From an uncultured Clostridia bacterium (GTDB taxonomy: Bacteria > Bacillota > Clostridia > TANB77 > CAG-508), in NCBI GenBank assembly GCA_947573445.1, contig CANPFR010000009.1, positions 1 through 64,000 of the forward strand: 64,000 bases of DNA, read 5' to 3'. The notes beneath the pieces were generated by a model. The model searched no databases. It was not told where the DNA came from and worked only from the letters and a program-made list of their open reading frames with translations. The position numbers and the translations under genes are program-made. Below, one piece after another: positions 48,096 to 57,965 of this stretch (positions within the stretch are counted from its first letter, which is position 1; every line of letters starts with the position of its first letter).

Positions 48096-49409
48096 GTGTT
48101 CAATCCTCCCAATAATTGTTCCGCCAAATCTAATGTTTGGCTCATGGTTCTTCTTTCATATAAACCTTGGCTTACAAATTCGTTTTCAAATCGGTTCCCA
48201 AATTCCAAATATTTTTTATCTTCTTCCGTTAAATCAGCTTCTCCCAACACTTTCGCTAATGCTCTTGCTTCTTGGGCTTTGGAATAAGTAGCAAATATTT
48301 TATCTGCAATCTTAACATGATTTTCTCGCGTATATTCCCTTCCAATCCCATCTTTCATAAGTCTTGAAAGAGAATCCAAAATATTGATTGGTGGTATAAT
48401 TCCTCTTTGATACAACTCACGGCTCAAAACAATCTGACCTTCTGTTATATAACCTGTAATATCCGGAATTGGATGTGCAATATCATCATTTGGCATCGTT
48501 AAAATCGGAAGTTGCGTAATTGAACCTTGGCTATTTTTTAACATACCAGCTCTTTCATAAATAGAGGCAAAATCGCTATACAAATACCCTGGATATCCTT
48601 TTCGACTTGGAATCTCTTCTTTCAATGTCGCAATTTCTCGTAAAGATTCTGCATAAGATGTCATATCTGTCAAAATCACCAATACTTGCATCCCTAAATC
48701 AAAAGCCAAATACTCGGCACAAGTAAGTGCAATTTTAGGTGTCAACAATCGTTCAATCGACGAATCATTTGACAAATTTTGAAACATAACCACTTTAGAT
48801 AACACATTATTTTCCTCAAAATTCTTACGAAAAAATTGAGCTGTTTCATATTCTGCCCCCATCAATCCAAAAACAATTGCAAAATCACCTTCATCATTGA
48901 TATTAGCTTGCCTGATAATACGTTCTGTTAATTCATTATGATTGATTCCACTTCCTGAAAAAATTGGTAATTTTTGTCCTCTAATCAAAGTCATCAAGCC
49001 ATCAATTGTGGAAATTCCCGTTTCAATATAATTTCTTGGATACTTCCTTGCAACTGGATTCATTGGCTTAGAATTGATATCTCTTTCTAACACATAACCG
49101 ATTTCTTCCAAACCATCAATGGCTTCCCCGACTCCATTAAATACTCTGCCAAGCATTGTTGGTGCCAATTTTAACATCAATGGTTTTCCAATAAATTCGG
49201 TTTTTATATCTGTGGTACTGATTCCAGAAGTTCCTTCATAAACTTGAATTGTCGTAATCTCTTCTGATAATTTGATGACATTTCCAATTCGCTTTTCTCC
49301 ATTTTTAAGAGACAATACAACCTGCTCCTCAAACGCAATTCCCTCTGGTGTTTTCATAAAAACAAGTGGCCCGATTAATGGCATCCAAACCAATGTATTT
49401 GATTTTCAT
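48092..49409 (-). CDS. ntpB: V-type ATPase subunit B, read through one +1 shift at CGG
   Basis: The non-catalytic nucleotide-binding subunit. The main ORF has no proper start. A start with a good site (GAGGAG, ATG 49409) gives 12 codons [12 protein letters not shown], then CGG 49371-49373; skipping C continues [11 protein letters not shown], the family's N-terminal I-x-G-P-L block. The result is 438 aa. Degenerate P-loop in [35 protein letters not shown] is the conserved B-subunit segment. Without the shift no plausible start exists for the main frame. Confidence 0.9.
49371..49373 (-). other. +1 frameshift site CGG in ntpB
   Basis: Thirteenth codon of the gene. Preceding codon AAT; C skipped, GGG CCA CTT GTT read. 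It explains why the main ORF lacks a ribosome site. Confidence 0.87.
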
Positions 49410-49539
49410 GATTACTCCTCTCTCAATTTTTCACATAATTTTCACATTTTTACCCTATTTCCTTCACACATATATGCATATATAGAGTAACTTTTTTATC
49501 ACCTACAAGAAAAACAAACTCCCTTTTCCTAAACCCTTT

Positions 49540-51313
49540 TTATAAATGTTGCTTATAAGCCTCTTCTAATCGTTTCAATCGATTTTTAATAGAAACATGA
49601 TACTCTTCAAATTTCTCTAATGCATCATTGGGAATGCGGAATTTTAATTCTTCATATTCTGCTAAAATACCGAGTTGCCATAATTTCTGAAATAGGAATT
49701 CCTTTCTCAATAAGTCCCCATGCTCTTTCATAAATCAAAAGAATGGTTTTCATCATCTCATATTGTTTTTTGACAGGGACAAAGGTGTCAATTTCATGCA
49801 TTGCACTCTGCTGTAAAAAACCAACACGAAACGCTTTTGATACTTGCAAAATAAGTTTTTTATGGTCAGATAAAATATCTTGTCCAATCACTCGTGCAAT
49901 TTCCAATAATTTATTCTCTTCTTCTAATATTTTGAGAATTTCTTGTCTACAATCTAAAAATTCGATATCTACCTTTTCTTCATACCAATCTTGCAATTCA
50001 CTGATATATTCACTATAACTAATGTTCCAATCCACAGCTGGATAATGCCTCGAATACGCTAATTCTCTGGCCAAAGCCCAAAACGTATGAACAAATCGTT
50101 TGGTATTTTGAGTCACTGGCTCGGAAAAATCAGAACCTTGTGGTGAAACCGCACCAATGATAGAAATCGAACCAACTTTCCCATTAAAACTTTCCACTAC
50201 CCCTGCTCTTCCATAAAACTCGGAAAGACGTGATGGTAAATACGAAGGAAACCCTTCTTCAGCAGGCATTTCTTCCAATCTTCCTGAAATTTCACGTAGT
50301 GCTTCTGCCCATCTTGAAGTAGAATCTGCCATAACCGCAACATGATAGCCCATATCTCGATAATATTCAGCGATTGTAATTCCTGTATAAATACTAGCTT
50401 CCCTTGCAGCAACTGGCATATTGGAGGTATTCGCAATTAATACCGTCCTTTCCATCAACGATTTTTTCGTTTTAGGGTCAATGATATTAGGAAAATCTTC
50501 CAAAACCTCTGTAATTTCATTTCCTCTTTCACCACAACCAATATATACAATCAAATCACTATCTGACCATTTGGCAAGTTGATGTTGAAGCATTGTTTTA
50601 CCTGTTCCAAATCCACCTGGAAGCATGGCTGTACCACCTTTTGCAATCGGGAAAAATGTATCAATTACTCTTTGACCTGTTACCAACAATTCTTTAGCCA
50701 CTAATCTTTCTTGATACGGTCTTCCTTGTCGAACCGGCCATTTTTGAATCATTGTTATTTCGAATATCTCATTTTCTGCATTTTTTATTTTGGCTATCCC
50801 ATCTTTTACAACATAATCACCTTCTGGCTTGATTTCAATAATTTCAGCTTCTAAATCAAATGGACACATAATTTTATTCGTAATTAATTCCGTTTCTTTG
50901 ACGGTTCCAATCACCGTATTTAAATGAACCTTATCCCCTATTTTAAGACTTGGCACAAAATGCCATTTCTTTTGTAAATCAACACCAATGCAATCAATTC
51001 CCCTTTCAATGAAATTACCAGAAATCTCCTCCAAAGTTTTTAGTGGCCTTTCAATCCCATCAAAAATATTACCAACAATACCTGGCCCTAAAATCACAGA
51101 TAATGGTTCCTCTTTGCCAATCACTTCTTCTCCAATTTGCAAACCTGTCGTATTTTCATAAACTTGTATGGTTGCACCATCTTGCTCTAGTTTGATGACT
51201 TCACCCAATAATTTCAACTCACCAATTTGCACAATATCATGCATTGCAAAATCGCCATCACCTTTTGCTAAAATGACAGACCCATTGATCGACACAATGT
51301 TTTTCTTTTGCAC
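49540..51313 (-). CDS. ntpA: V-type ATPase catalytic subunit A, read through one +1 shift at CGG
   Basis: Catalytic subunit: P-loop in GGFGTGKTMLQHQ, Walker B region VAVMADSTSRWAEALRE, and the long non-homologous insert. The main ORF (49652-51313) stops early; CGG at 49670-49672 after GCA ACT shifts into the frame of 49540-49731, giving T-G-I-L-A-E-Y-E-E-L-K-F. Total 590 aa, the standard size for subunit A. GTG start 51313 with a GAGGTGAG site inside the end of ntpE. Confidence 0.93.
49670..49672 (-). other. +1 frameshift site CGG in ntpA
   Basis: Preceding codon ACT; C skipped, GGT ATT TTA GCA read. The unshifted frame ends five codons later, 43 residues short. Confidence 0.88.
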
Positions 51314-51320
51314 CTATTTC

Positions 51321-51893
51321 TCACCTCAATTCGTTTCCAAACTTTTCATCCATACTATTTTGAATCGTATGGTCAATAAACAAACCATGCGTTTCATCTT
51401 CTAACATACAGCCTCCCATATATTCATTCGCCATTGTTTGCATCTTGACATGATACGTTTTTTGAATTTCTTCTCCATATTTTTCTAAATCAGTTGGTAA
51501 CAAACGCAAAATAGTATGCTCTGTATCTTCTACTTTTTGAAAAACTTCTTCTATTCGTTTCATCAAAAAAGCTTTGTATTCTGGTGTTTTTGTGAACTCT
51601 TTTACGATTTGAAGAACTTCTTTTTTCAAATCCTTTTGGATTTGTTTTTTCTGGTTCAAAACTTCCTTTTTCGCATCCATTTCAAGTGCATAAATCTGTT
51701 TATTATATTCTTTTTCAAGTTTTTCTAAATTCTTTGTATAAACCCATTCTTCTTTTTCTTGATATTCGTGTATCTCGTCTTTCATTTGTTGTTCCATTTC
51801 AACCTCAATTTGTCTATTCAATTGAGAAACATCCTTTTGTAGTGCTTTTTCACAACTTGTTTGAAAAATTCTCACCTTTTCCTGATTATTCAT
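51321..51893 (-). CDS. ntpE: V-type ATPase subunit E
   Basis: A 190-aa peripheral-stalk subunit: a long charged coiled coil (about 1-110) and a small C-terminal globular domain with GGCMLEDETHGLFIDHTI, matching the family's GGvvv...g.i..dnt segment. It lies between F and A in the operon order K-F-E-A-B-D. Confidence 0.85.
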   Translation of the reverse strand: MNNQEKVRIFQTSCEKALQKDVSQLNRQIEVEMEQQMKDEIHEYQEKEEWVYTKNLEKLEKEYNKQIYALEMDAKKEVLNQKKQIQKDLKKEVLQIVKEFTKTPEYKAFLMKRIEEVFQKVEDTEHTILRLLPTDLEKYGEEIQKTYHVKMQTMANEYMGGCMLEDETHGLFIDHTIQNSMDEKFGNELR

Positions 51894-51903
51894 AATTTCT
51901 CCT

Positions 51904-52137
51904 TTATATTTGAACTAACAATGGCGTCTTTCGTTGATTACGAATCTTATTTAATGTGGGCTGAGCAATTTGATAAATGGTTTCTGTCACAATCAAAATC
52001 CCAATTTCTTTGTCTTGCAATACTTTATCAATTTCTGACTCAATTTCTGCTTTTTCTTGTAAAATAATGGTATCAATACCGCTTAATTTTAAGCCCACAG
52101 CCGTATCAATCTGATCGGTTATACAATACATTTTCAT
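51904..52137 (-). CDS. ntpF: V-type ATPase subunit F
   Basis: A 77-aa short F subunit (usual length 75-105) that binds the central stalk. Core pattern DTAVGLKLSGID and GILIVTETIYQIAQPTLNKIR. Preceded by AAGGAG. Adjacent to subunit K. Confidence 0.88.
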   Translation of the reverse strand: MKMYCITDQIDTAVGLKLSGIDTIILQEKAEIESEIDKVLQDKEIGILIVTETIYQIAQPTLNKIRNQRKTPLLVQI

Positions 52138-52147
52138 GGAATTCTCC

Positions 52148-52499
52148 TTATATTTTACTTAAAATCATAATAGCAATAATCAAGCCATAAATCGCAATTC
52201 CTTCTGCAAGTCCTGCAAAAATAACCGTTTTTCCAAGCAAACTTGGATTTTCACTAATCGCTCCAACTGCACTCGATGCCACAACTGCAACTGCAATCCC
52301 CGAACCAATCGCAGACAATCCAATGGCTAAAGCTGCTGCAATTAAGCCGAACACCATGATTCGTAGAAACCGTTTGTTCTATGTTTCCTTGCTCACTCAC
52401 TTCTTCTCTTTCCAAAGTCGTTGCATACACTTTCAAACCTGTTACAACAAACACACCTATTATTAAAATTATCAATACAATACTCAATTTTTTTAACAT
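52148..52499 (-). CDS. ntpK: V-type ATPase proteolipid subunit K, read through one +1 shift at CGG
   Basis: Rotor-ring subunit. An upstream frame with a membrane helix (MLKKLSIVLIILIIGVFVV, ATG 52499 after AGGAGA) reaches CGG 52347-52349; skipping C continues V-G-L-I-A-A-A-L-A-I-G-L into the proteolipid hairpin with GLAEGIAIYGL, whose Glu carries the ion. Total 116 aa: an extra N-terminal helix plus one two-helix hairpin. An internal ATG (52357) could start a 69-aa form, but no ribosome site precedes it. Na+ versus H+ specificity cannot be told. Confidence 0.85.
52347..52349 (-). other. +1 frameshift site CGG in ntpK
   Basis: Preceding codon GTT; C skipped, GGC TTA ATT GCA read. It joins the N-terminal helix to the proteolipid hairpin. 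Confidence 0.82.
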
Positions 52500-52516
52500 T
52501 TCTCTCTTCTCCTTCT

Positions 52517-54419
52517 CTACTCATTGATTTGTGTTTTAATGGAAACATATTCAGTCCCATTTCCTTCATAAAACCTACTAAACAATTCATAATACTCCAG
52601 TCGCAAAATTTGAATTCCTACAATTAATCCCTCCAAAACCAGTACAATCACATTGCCAAGAATCGAAATCACAATATTTCCTGCACCACTTGTCATATCA
52701 GCCAATAAATAAATCGCCATACACAAACCGTGCATGATTGATCGCAAAAGCTGCCAATCTCAAAAACGAAATCGTATTACTTGCAAAAGACAACAACATC
52801 TCAATCAATTCAAATATTTTCTCAACCATTGGAATTTTTGTTTCCTGTTTTTTCTTGGTTACAAGTTTGGTTAATGTTTCATTGAATAAAATCAAAATTA
52901 GTAACACACACGTAACAACCACAATTGCATTTACTGATACTAACATTGTTCCCTTATTAAAATAATAAGCAATATTCCCTAAAATAAACCCATACAAAAG
53001 CAAGCCGTACCACACCATTTCCTTCTAACCAAATACGTTTAAAATTCTTGTTTTTGATACCATTTACAATATGAATGACCATTGCCAGCAAAATAAACAC
53101 ACATCCAACAACAATCCCATAAACCAACATAGTATTGATATTTTCCATTGGGCTAATTAATTTAGCTTTTAAGATATTTTCTTTTCCAAAAACACTTCCA
53201 TACAAAAAACCAAACAAAGCTGATGAAATACCACCGTGCCACTAAAATATCGCCGAAATCTTTTTGATGATGACGCAAAATAATGCCCAATATCAAAAAC
53301 ACCAATCCATGCCCCACATCCCCAAACATAAATCCAAACATTATAAAAGCAGTAATAGCAACAAACAAAGTTGGGTCAATTTCATTTGCATTTGGCACAC
53401 CATACATTTTGACCAGTATCTCAAATGGTTTAATCCATGGATGATTTTTTAATTTGGTTGGACTTTTATTATCAATCTTTTCCTCTATTTTATAATCAAT
53501 ATTCTGGCAAACATCTAACTTGTCCACAATTTCGTTCAATTCTGAAATTGGAACCCAAGCAACAATATAAAACGTATTTTTCGAATCATGCATAATATAT
53601 TTTTTGATTTTGTTAATTTTGTCATAGGTTTGAAGTTGCCTATAAGAAGACAACAAAATATGTCTGCAATTGTCAGTTAATGTTTCTATTTCTTTTTGAA
53701 TCGCAAGCATTTCCATGGTTTGATCACTCATGGATTTGTATAAATTGTCCATATATTTTTTTGGTGTTCCCACAATATTAGCATCTAACCAAACTCTTTC
53801 AAAATTTTGACGATTAAAAAAAACATCAACTTGATCCACAAATTCAATCGTAGTAACATAAATTATCCAAGTAATTTCTTCCTCTTTGGCAATTTCAAAT
53901 ACCATCACATTCATGTCTTCTAAATCGCCTCTAATCTCTTCTAGCGTATCATTAGCAATATTTCCGATAGCGAAACTTAATGTATTTCAAATCATAAATT
54001 TTTTTGATATCAATCTCCATATTATTTAATTTTTCTACAGAAGCAATTTTTTGCAAAATCTCTTCTTTGACTTTTTGACAATTTTTTACTTGTTCTTTTT
54101 GCTCTACATAAGCATTTTGAACATGTTCAATTTTGGCTTCAATTTGACTAACTGTATTTTCTATATACAAATTGCTATATTCTTCACGATATAAAATAGC
54201 CAAATTTTCCATTAGATTTTTGCATTTTTTGAGATTGTCCTGAATGGTATAGTCATAGTCGTAATACTCAAATTTCCAGCCTTTATTATATATTTTTTTG
54301 GCATCTTCCATTTGGATATCACTATCTAGCAAATTCCTCGCTAGAAAACGGTCAAGATCTTTTTCAGGGCCTGTTATGGTAAGCAATTTCATTTTTTCAA
54401 TTGCCATATTGAATTTCAT
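52517..54419 (-). CDS. ntpI: V-type ATPase subunit I (a-type stator), read through four +1 shifts at CGG
   Basis: The stator subunit that forms the ion half-channels. It lies in five overlapping ORFs. Skipping C at CGG 53964-53966, 53234-53236, 53005-53007 and 52728-52730 fuses them into 632 aa, normal for subunit I. Joins restore FRYGNIANDTLEE, VAGGISSALFGFLYGS, GVVGLLLYGFILGN and the conserved NHAGLCMAIYLLADM, with FMFGDVGHG upstream. Layout: N-terminal soluble coiled-coil half (1-330) and about seven membrane helices. Each ORF's phase differs by exactly one from the last, as the rule requires. Confidence 0.92.
52728..52730 (-). other. +1 frameshift site CGG, ntpI site 4
   Basis: Preceding codon GCA; C skipped, GGT TTG TGT ATG read, restoring the Gly of N-H-A-G. 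Confidence 0.9.
53005..53007 (-). other. +1 frameshift site CGG, ntpI site 3
   Basis: Preceding codon GTA; C skipped, GGC TTG CTT TTG read, within a membrane helix. Confidence 0.88.
53234..53236 (-). other. +1 frameshift site CGG, ntpI site 2
   Basis: Preceding codon GCA; C skipped, GGT GGT ATT TCA read (A-G-G-I-S-S). Confidence 0.88.
53964..53966 (-). other. +1 frameshift site CGG, ntpI site 1
   Basis: Preceding codon TAT; C skipped, GGA AAT ATT GCT read. The unshifted frame stops three residues later. Confidence 0.9.
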
Positions 54420-54432
54420 CCCTTTCTTTGGT

Positions 54433-55444
54433 TTAAATTAATTTTTGACGAATTTCGTCTTTGCTTAAATGATAACGAATTCCCTCTACAATGTTCATAA
54501 TATCATTATTTTCTTTTTCAATCATGCTCATATAAGCATACACAGCACCAATATCAAAAATATTATTTCGGAAATATTTTTGATATAAGTGGTATAAATA
54601 GCGATCGATTTTCTCTTCCAAACCACCTAACTCACTAAAATTTACATATTTTGCATAAAAAGTTTGTTTCAAAATCCCACAAAACTCATTTTCATTACTC
54701 GCTTGCAATAACTTTTCCATCTCTATTTTAGAAAGTTTGTCATGAGCATGAATCAGAATTTCTCTTATTTGTTCTGGTGAAAATTCTCCTTGTTTCTTCA
54801 TACGATAAATCCATACAATATTATTCAAATCAATTTGTTTTCCAAGCATATCTGTTAAGGACGCATTATATTGTTTTGCTGTTCGTATCATATTTTCAAA
54901 ATAGAATCGATCCAGTTTGTTTTCGATTTGGAATAAATCAATTGTATCCTCTTTTTTAGCATAGTCCAAAAAAACTGGTGCAAATCGCGTTTTTCTCACA
55001 ACTTCTAAAAAATCATCCCATTTTTTGATCTGTTCCAAACCGTCTCAAATTTTGAAACAATTGGTTTGTCCAATTTTTTACTTCTTCTACGGGCTCATTG
55101 ATTGTACTTCCAGAAACTAATTTTCGCAAAGCACTTTTAAGACATTTTATTTCATAAATACAAATAAATTGATAAAATACCTCCTTGTCTTTTGCCTTCA
55201 ATAATCGTTCCACTTTTTGGATATCTCTTATCAAAATATCATCTAACAATATTTTGATTTTAATTCTACGAGGTGTATCTTCCAATTCTTTAAAATCTTC
55301 ATGAAAACTTTTTAATAATGCAATCACTTGTCTTGTCGAATTCTGTTTAATCAGTTCCTCGAATTGTACTTTTTTTAGTTTTTGTGCATACATACCATTT
55401 AACTTGGCATGAATCGCTGGATAACGAATATTTATCATTGCCAT
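54433..55444 (-). CDS. ntpC: V-type ATPase subunit C (d-type), read through one +1 shift at CGG
   Basis: The funnel-shaped subunit that seats the central stalk on the rotor ring. ORF 55013-55444 and ORF 54433-55038 join at CGG 55040-55042: AAT TTG AGA [C] GGT TTG GAA CAG gives N-L-R-G-L-E-Q-I-K-K-W. The 336-aa result is the normal length of about 330-350. Helical throughout; the C-terminus MSMIEKENNDIMNIVEGIRY matches the family's I-x-x-K-x-x-E-x-x-N-(I/L)-x-x-I-x-x-G pattern. Confidence 0.9.
55040..55042 (-). other. +1 frameshift site CGG in ntpC
   Basis: Preceding codon AGA; C skipped, GGT TTG GAA CAG read. The unshifted frame stops eight residues on. Confidence 0.88.
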
Positions 55445-55467
55445 TTTCCTTCTTTTCTACTCTCCCT

Positions 55468-55773
55468 CTATAAAATCGATTGTAACATATCTTGGATAAG
55501 ATTCGATTTCTCTTGTTCATACTGAGCTTTAATCTGTTCTATTTCTTGGTTTTTGTTGGTTTCTATTCTTTGACTATTTTCCATCAATTTCCTATCATAT
55601 TCATTTTTTCTCATATCCATTTTAAACTTATATTTGGTTTTGATTTCCTCTTTACGCTTTACCAATTCATCATTTACAAGGTATTCTATATTTTCTTTTT
55701 TTTCCTGCAGTTCTTGCAAAACAGCCTTACACGCTTCATCAACAGCAATTAAATCATTCAATATTTCCTCCAA
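55468..55773 (-). CDS. V-type ATPase subunit G/H-like coiled-coil protein
   Basis: A 101-aa almost purely helical protein rich in Glu, Lys and Gln, of the size and position of the peripheral-stalk partner of subunit E. It is the first gene of the ntp operon. TTG start with AAGGAAGG upstream. Assignment rests mainly on position and coiled-coil character. Confidence 0.72.
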   Translation of the reverse strand: MEEILNDLIAVDEACKAVLQELQEKKENIEYLVNDELVKRKEEIKTKYKFKMDMRKNEYDRKLMENSQRIETNKNQEIEQIKAQYEQEKSNLIQDMLQSIL

Positions 55774-55802
55774 TTTTTTCCTTCCTTTCCCAGTCTTTTT
55801 TT

Positions 55803-55831
55803 ATTATATCTCTACTAAAAATTAATTTCAA
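55803..55831 (-). promoter_or_regulatory. Sigma-A-type promoter of the ntp (V-ATPase) operon
   Basis: On the minus strand TTGAAA (55831-55826) and TATAAT (55808-55803) are separated by exactly 17 bases, 30 bp upstream of the first gene's start. Confidence 0.8.
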
Positions 55832-55846
55832 TACCTAATCAAAAAT

Positions 55847-56452
55847 TTATCGACTTGCTCTTATAATCCATCTTTTCTGATTCAAATTATCACATGTAAC
55901 GAGTGTTAAATCATATTTTCGCATTGGCTCCAAACATGTAAAATCATCTGGTTTTACCTTATATTTCTCATACACAACATATTGATAAGTTGTTCCTTCA
56001 CGTTCTTCTAAATAAATCCTATCTCCCTTTTTCAATTGACTCAACTGTCCAAAAAAACGTTCATCCTCATAATTATGACCCGCAATGCAAATATTTCCCT
56101 TTTCTCCAAGCTCAGCACCATAAAATCTACATGGTAAAATTTTTAACAGCTCATCATTACATTCATTAAAAACACTATATTCCAAATTAATTTTTGGAAT
56201 TTTTATCGTAGCAAAATAACGATTCTGCTCATTACTTATCTCCTGACTACTTCTTTGAACCGTATACACCGTTTCCAGTCGAAATGCCTGATTCAATAGC
56301 ACCGAAACCTGTTCCATTTCGGCCTCTTTCCTCTTTTTCCCAAATTGATAACCACACAAAGCCATCACTGCTAAAATGGACACAATCAGCTGTGTTTTGA
56401 AAAATCGTTTATGTAATTTATTTCCTTGCTTTAAAACAATAATTTGATTCAT
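55847..56452 (-). CDS. Sortase
   Basis: A 201-aa transpeptidase that links proteins to the wall or to pilins. N-terminal membrane helix (about 20-37), catalytic His in ICIAGHNY, Cys in LTLVTCDN, Arg in RWIIRASR. The frame extends to 56527 but runs into the upstream terminator, so ATG 56452 is chosen even though its ribosome site is weak. Class assignment is uncertain; no LPxTG substrate is seen in the window. Confidence 0.88.
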   Translation of the reverse strand: MNQIIVLKQGNKLHKRFFKTQLIVSILAVMALCGYQFGKKRKEAEMEQVSVLLNQAFRLETVYTVQRSSQEISNEQNRYFATIKIPKINLEYSVFNECNDELLKILPCRFYGAELGEKGNICIAGHNYEDERFFGQLSQLKKGDRIYLEEREGTTYQYVVYEKYKVKPDDFTCLEPMRKYDLTLVTCDNLNQKRWIIRASR

Positions 56453-56515
56453 AAGAATAGTATGATTTAAGAAAGTCAATTTTATTCTTGTTCCCAATAA
56501 AAAAAGAATAAAAAA

Positions 56516-56549
56516 CCTTAACGACAAAGCAATTGCTTTATCGTTAAGG
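56516..56549. terminator. Bidirectional terminator
   Basis: CCTTAACGA...TCGTTAAGG with an inner AAAGC/GCTTT extension, flanked by an A-run on one side and T7 on the other. It ends the hypothetical-gene island and separates it from the sortase gene. Confidence 0.9.
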
Positions 56550-56567
56550 TTTTTTTAGTTACCTGTA

Positions 56568-56924
56568 CTAAATCTTCTTCAGATCCTCAAATTTCAAATC
56601 TGAAAAGACAAAGATGCCATTTGTTGCCAGGCCTTTAATCATTCGCTCACCCTCTACAGCTACGGTACTATCAATAAATTCAACTGTATGAATATCTTGT
56701 GCATACAGCCACTTTGAAAAGCAAATGAAAACCGCAATCTTAAACCATCTCTCCCACGTCAGATCATTTTCTCCAAGCATAATCTGTTTTTTTCGGATTG
56801 ATACTATCATCTTACCGAAAGGAATTTCTGATACTCTTGGCCTGATATCTAATTTGCTCAACTTTGCAAGCTGTTTCCGATCTGGAAACTTTTTCAATTC
56901 TTTCAGGAAATCATCGTTTGTCAT
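56568..56924 (-). CDS. Hypothetical protein, 118 aa (contains in-frame CGG)
   Basis: A good ribosome site (AAGGAGAGG) precedes ATG 56924. The N-terminus MTNDDFLKELKKFPDRKQL is clearly related to that of 57015-57440, so the two are paralogs. No known family recognised; no signal peptide. An in-phase CGG at 56877-56879 (codon 16) would, under the host rule, divert translation to a stop seven codons later. Base composition is less AT-rich than that of the core genes. Confidence 0.55.
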   Translation of the reverse strand: MTNDDFLKELKKFPDRKQLAKLSKLDIRPRVSEIPFGKMIVSIRKKQIMLGENDLTWERWFKIAVFICFSKWLYAQDIHTVEFIDSTVAVEGERMIKGLATNGIFVFSDLKFEDLKKI

Positions 56925-57014
56925 CTAAGACCTCTCCTTTCCAAAACGCTATTTAATGTTACATAAAATAGTTTATATCACAAAATTCAAACTATGTCAA
57001 CTAAAGTTTCCATT

Positions 57015-57440
57015 TTACAGGTCAAAAAGCCTTTCTCCAGCTTTCAAAAAACTAGCCAATTCCCCCATCAGCATTCCTTCTGGGTCAAGACAAATCCCTC
57101 CATTGCCATTTTCTTCTAAGAAATCATTAAATTTATCTGTAATTTCTTGAGAATATTTTCGAACAATCTCTTTGGAAACAATATCCTGCAATTCCAAGTA
57201 GAAGTGAGGGAAGGTCTCACAGGCACACCTGTAATTGACCAAATCCAAGAAAACCAAAAGTTTCACCCAAAGTTCTTCCTCTTTCCCTGGAAATAATTTC
57301 CATCTCACTTTCTTCAACGTCCGTGCCAATGCTACAAAATCATATTCCGCAAAATCCTCACGATTTGGCTCTCCTGTTTCCTCCAGTTCCTTCCTTCCTG
57401 GAAAATTTTCCAGGAATTTTAAAAATTCGTCTCGTGTCAT
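57015..57440 (-). CDS. Hypothetical protein, 141 aa (contains in-frame CGG)
   Basis: Paralog of 56568-56924 (MTRDEFLKFLENFPGRKEL). AGAGGAG ribosome site before ATG 57440. Acidic and soluble; no known domain. An in-phase CGG at 57321-57323 (codon 40, A-L-A-R-T) would divert to a stop within three codons under the host rule. GC is visibly higher than in the flanking lepA or sortase genes. Confidence 0.55.
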   Translation of the reverse strand: MTRDEFLKFLENFPGRKELEETGEPNREDFAEYDFVALARTLKKVRWKLFPGKEEELWVKLLVFLDLVNYRCACETFPHFYLELQDIVSKEIVRKYSQEITDKFNDFLEENGNGGICLDPEGMLMGELASFLKAGERLFDL

Positions 57441-57965
57441 TTTGTCTCCTCTCTTTTCTAAAAATATTTATTGTTTCTACTATAATTATAACACTTCTCT
57501 TTATTTATGTCAATTTTTCTGCCTTCCCATCACGAATTTTCTCCCTCAACTGGGCTAAGCTTTTTCTCACGCAATCGCCATTTTGTATGGCCTTTGTGAA
57601 TATATTTTTAAATTTAATTTGTAATCGTCATAGCAAAAACATTGCCCTCCAGACCACCCTAACATCGTTTTAACCCAATTTTATCCCTATTTTAATGATT
57701 TATGTCTATTTTTGCTTAAAAAGAGCCTTCCTGGTCATTGTATGGCCTTGTTTTAAGAAATATTTTTATCGTCCCTTATTCTCTTATACCTCTAAAAGCT
57801 ATAAAAAAGCATCATATCTTGATTTTTTTCAATTTTTAGTCATTTTCCTCCAAAAATCAAACAAAAGCTGATTAAAATCAAAATCTGTTTTTGTCAAATC
57901 TTCTGCATTTTGAAAATTGGACAAAAAAAACGGCTCCTTTCTCGGAGCCTAAAAATAAGTATTTT
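57441..57965. other. Intergenic region, 525 bp
   Basis: Contains the terminator of the downstream-numbered gene (57932-57949) and otherwise no ORF with a ribosome site. Nothing else recognised. Confidence 0.7.
57932..57949 (-). terminator. Intrinsic terminator of the gene at 57966
   Basis: GGCTCC/GGAGCC with a 6-base loop, followed on the minus strand by G and T8, 17 bp after the stop. Confidence 0.93.

Noticed and set aside
52148..52357. NtpK starting at the internal ATG 52357
   Set aside because: No ribosome site precedes it, whereas the upstream frame has one and joins by the CGG rule; kept only as an alternative.
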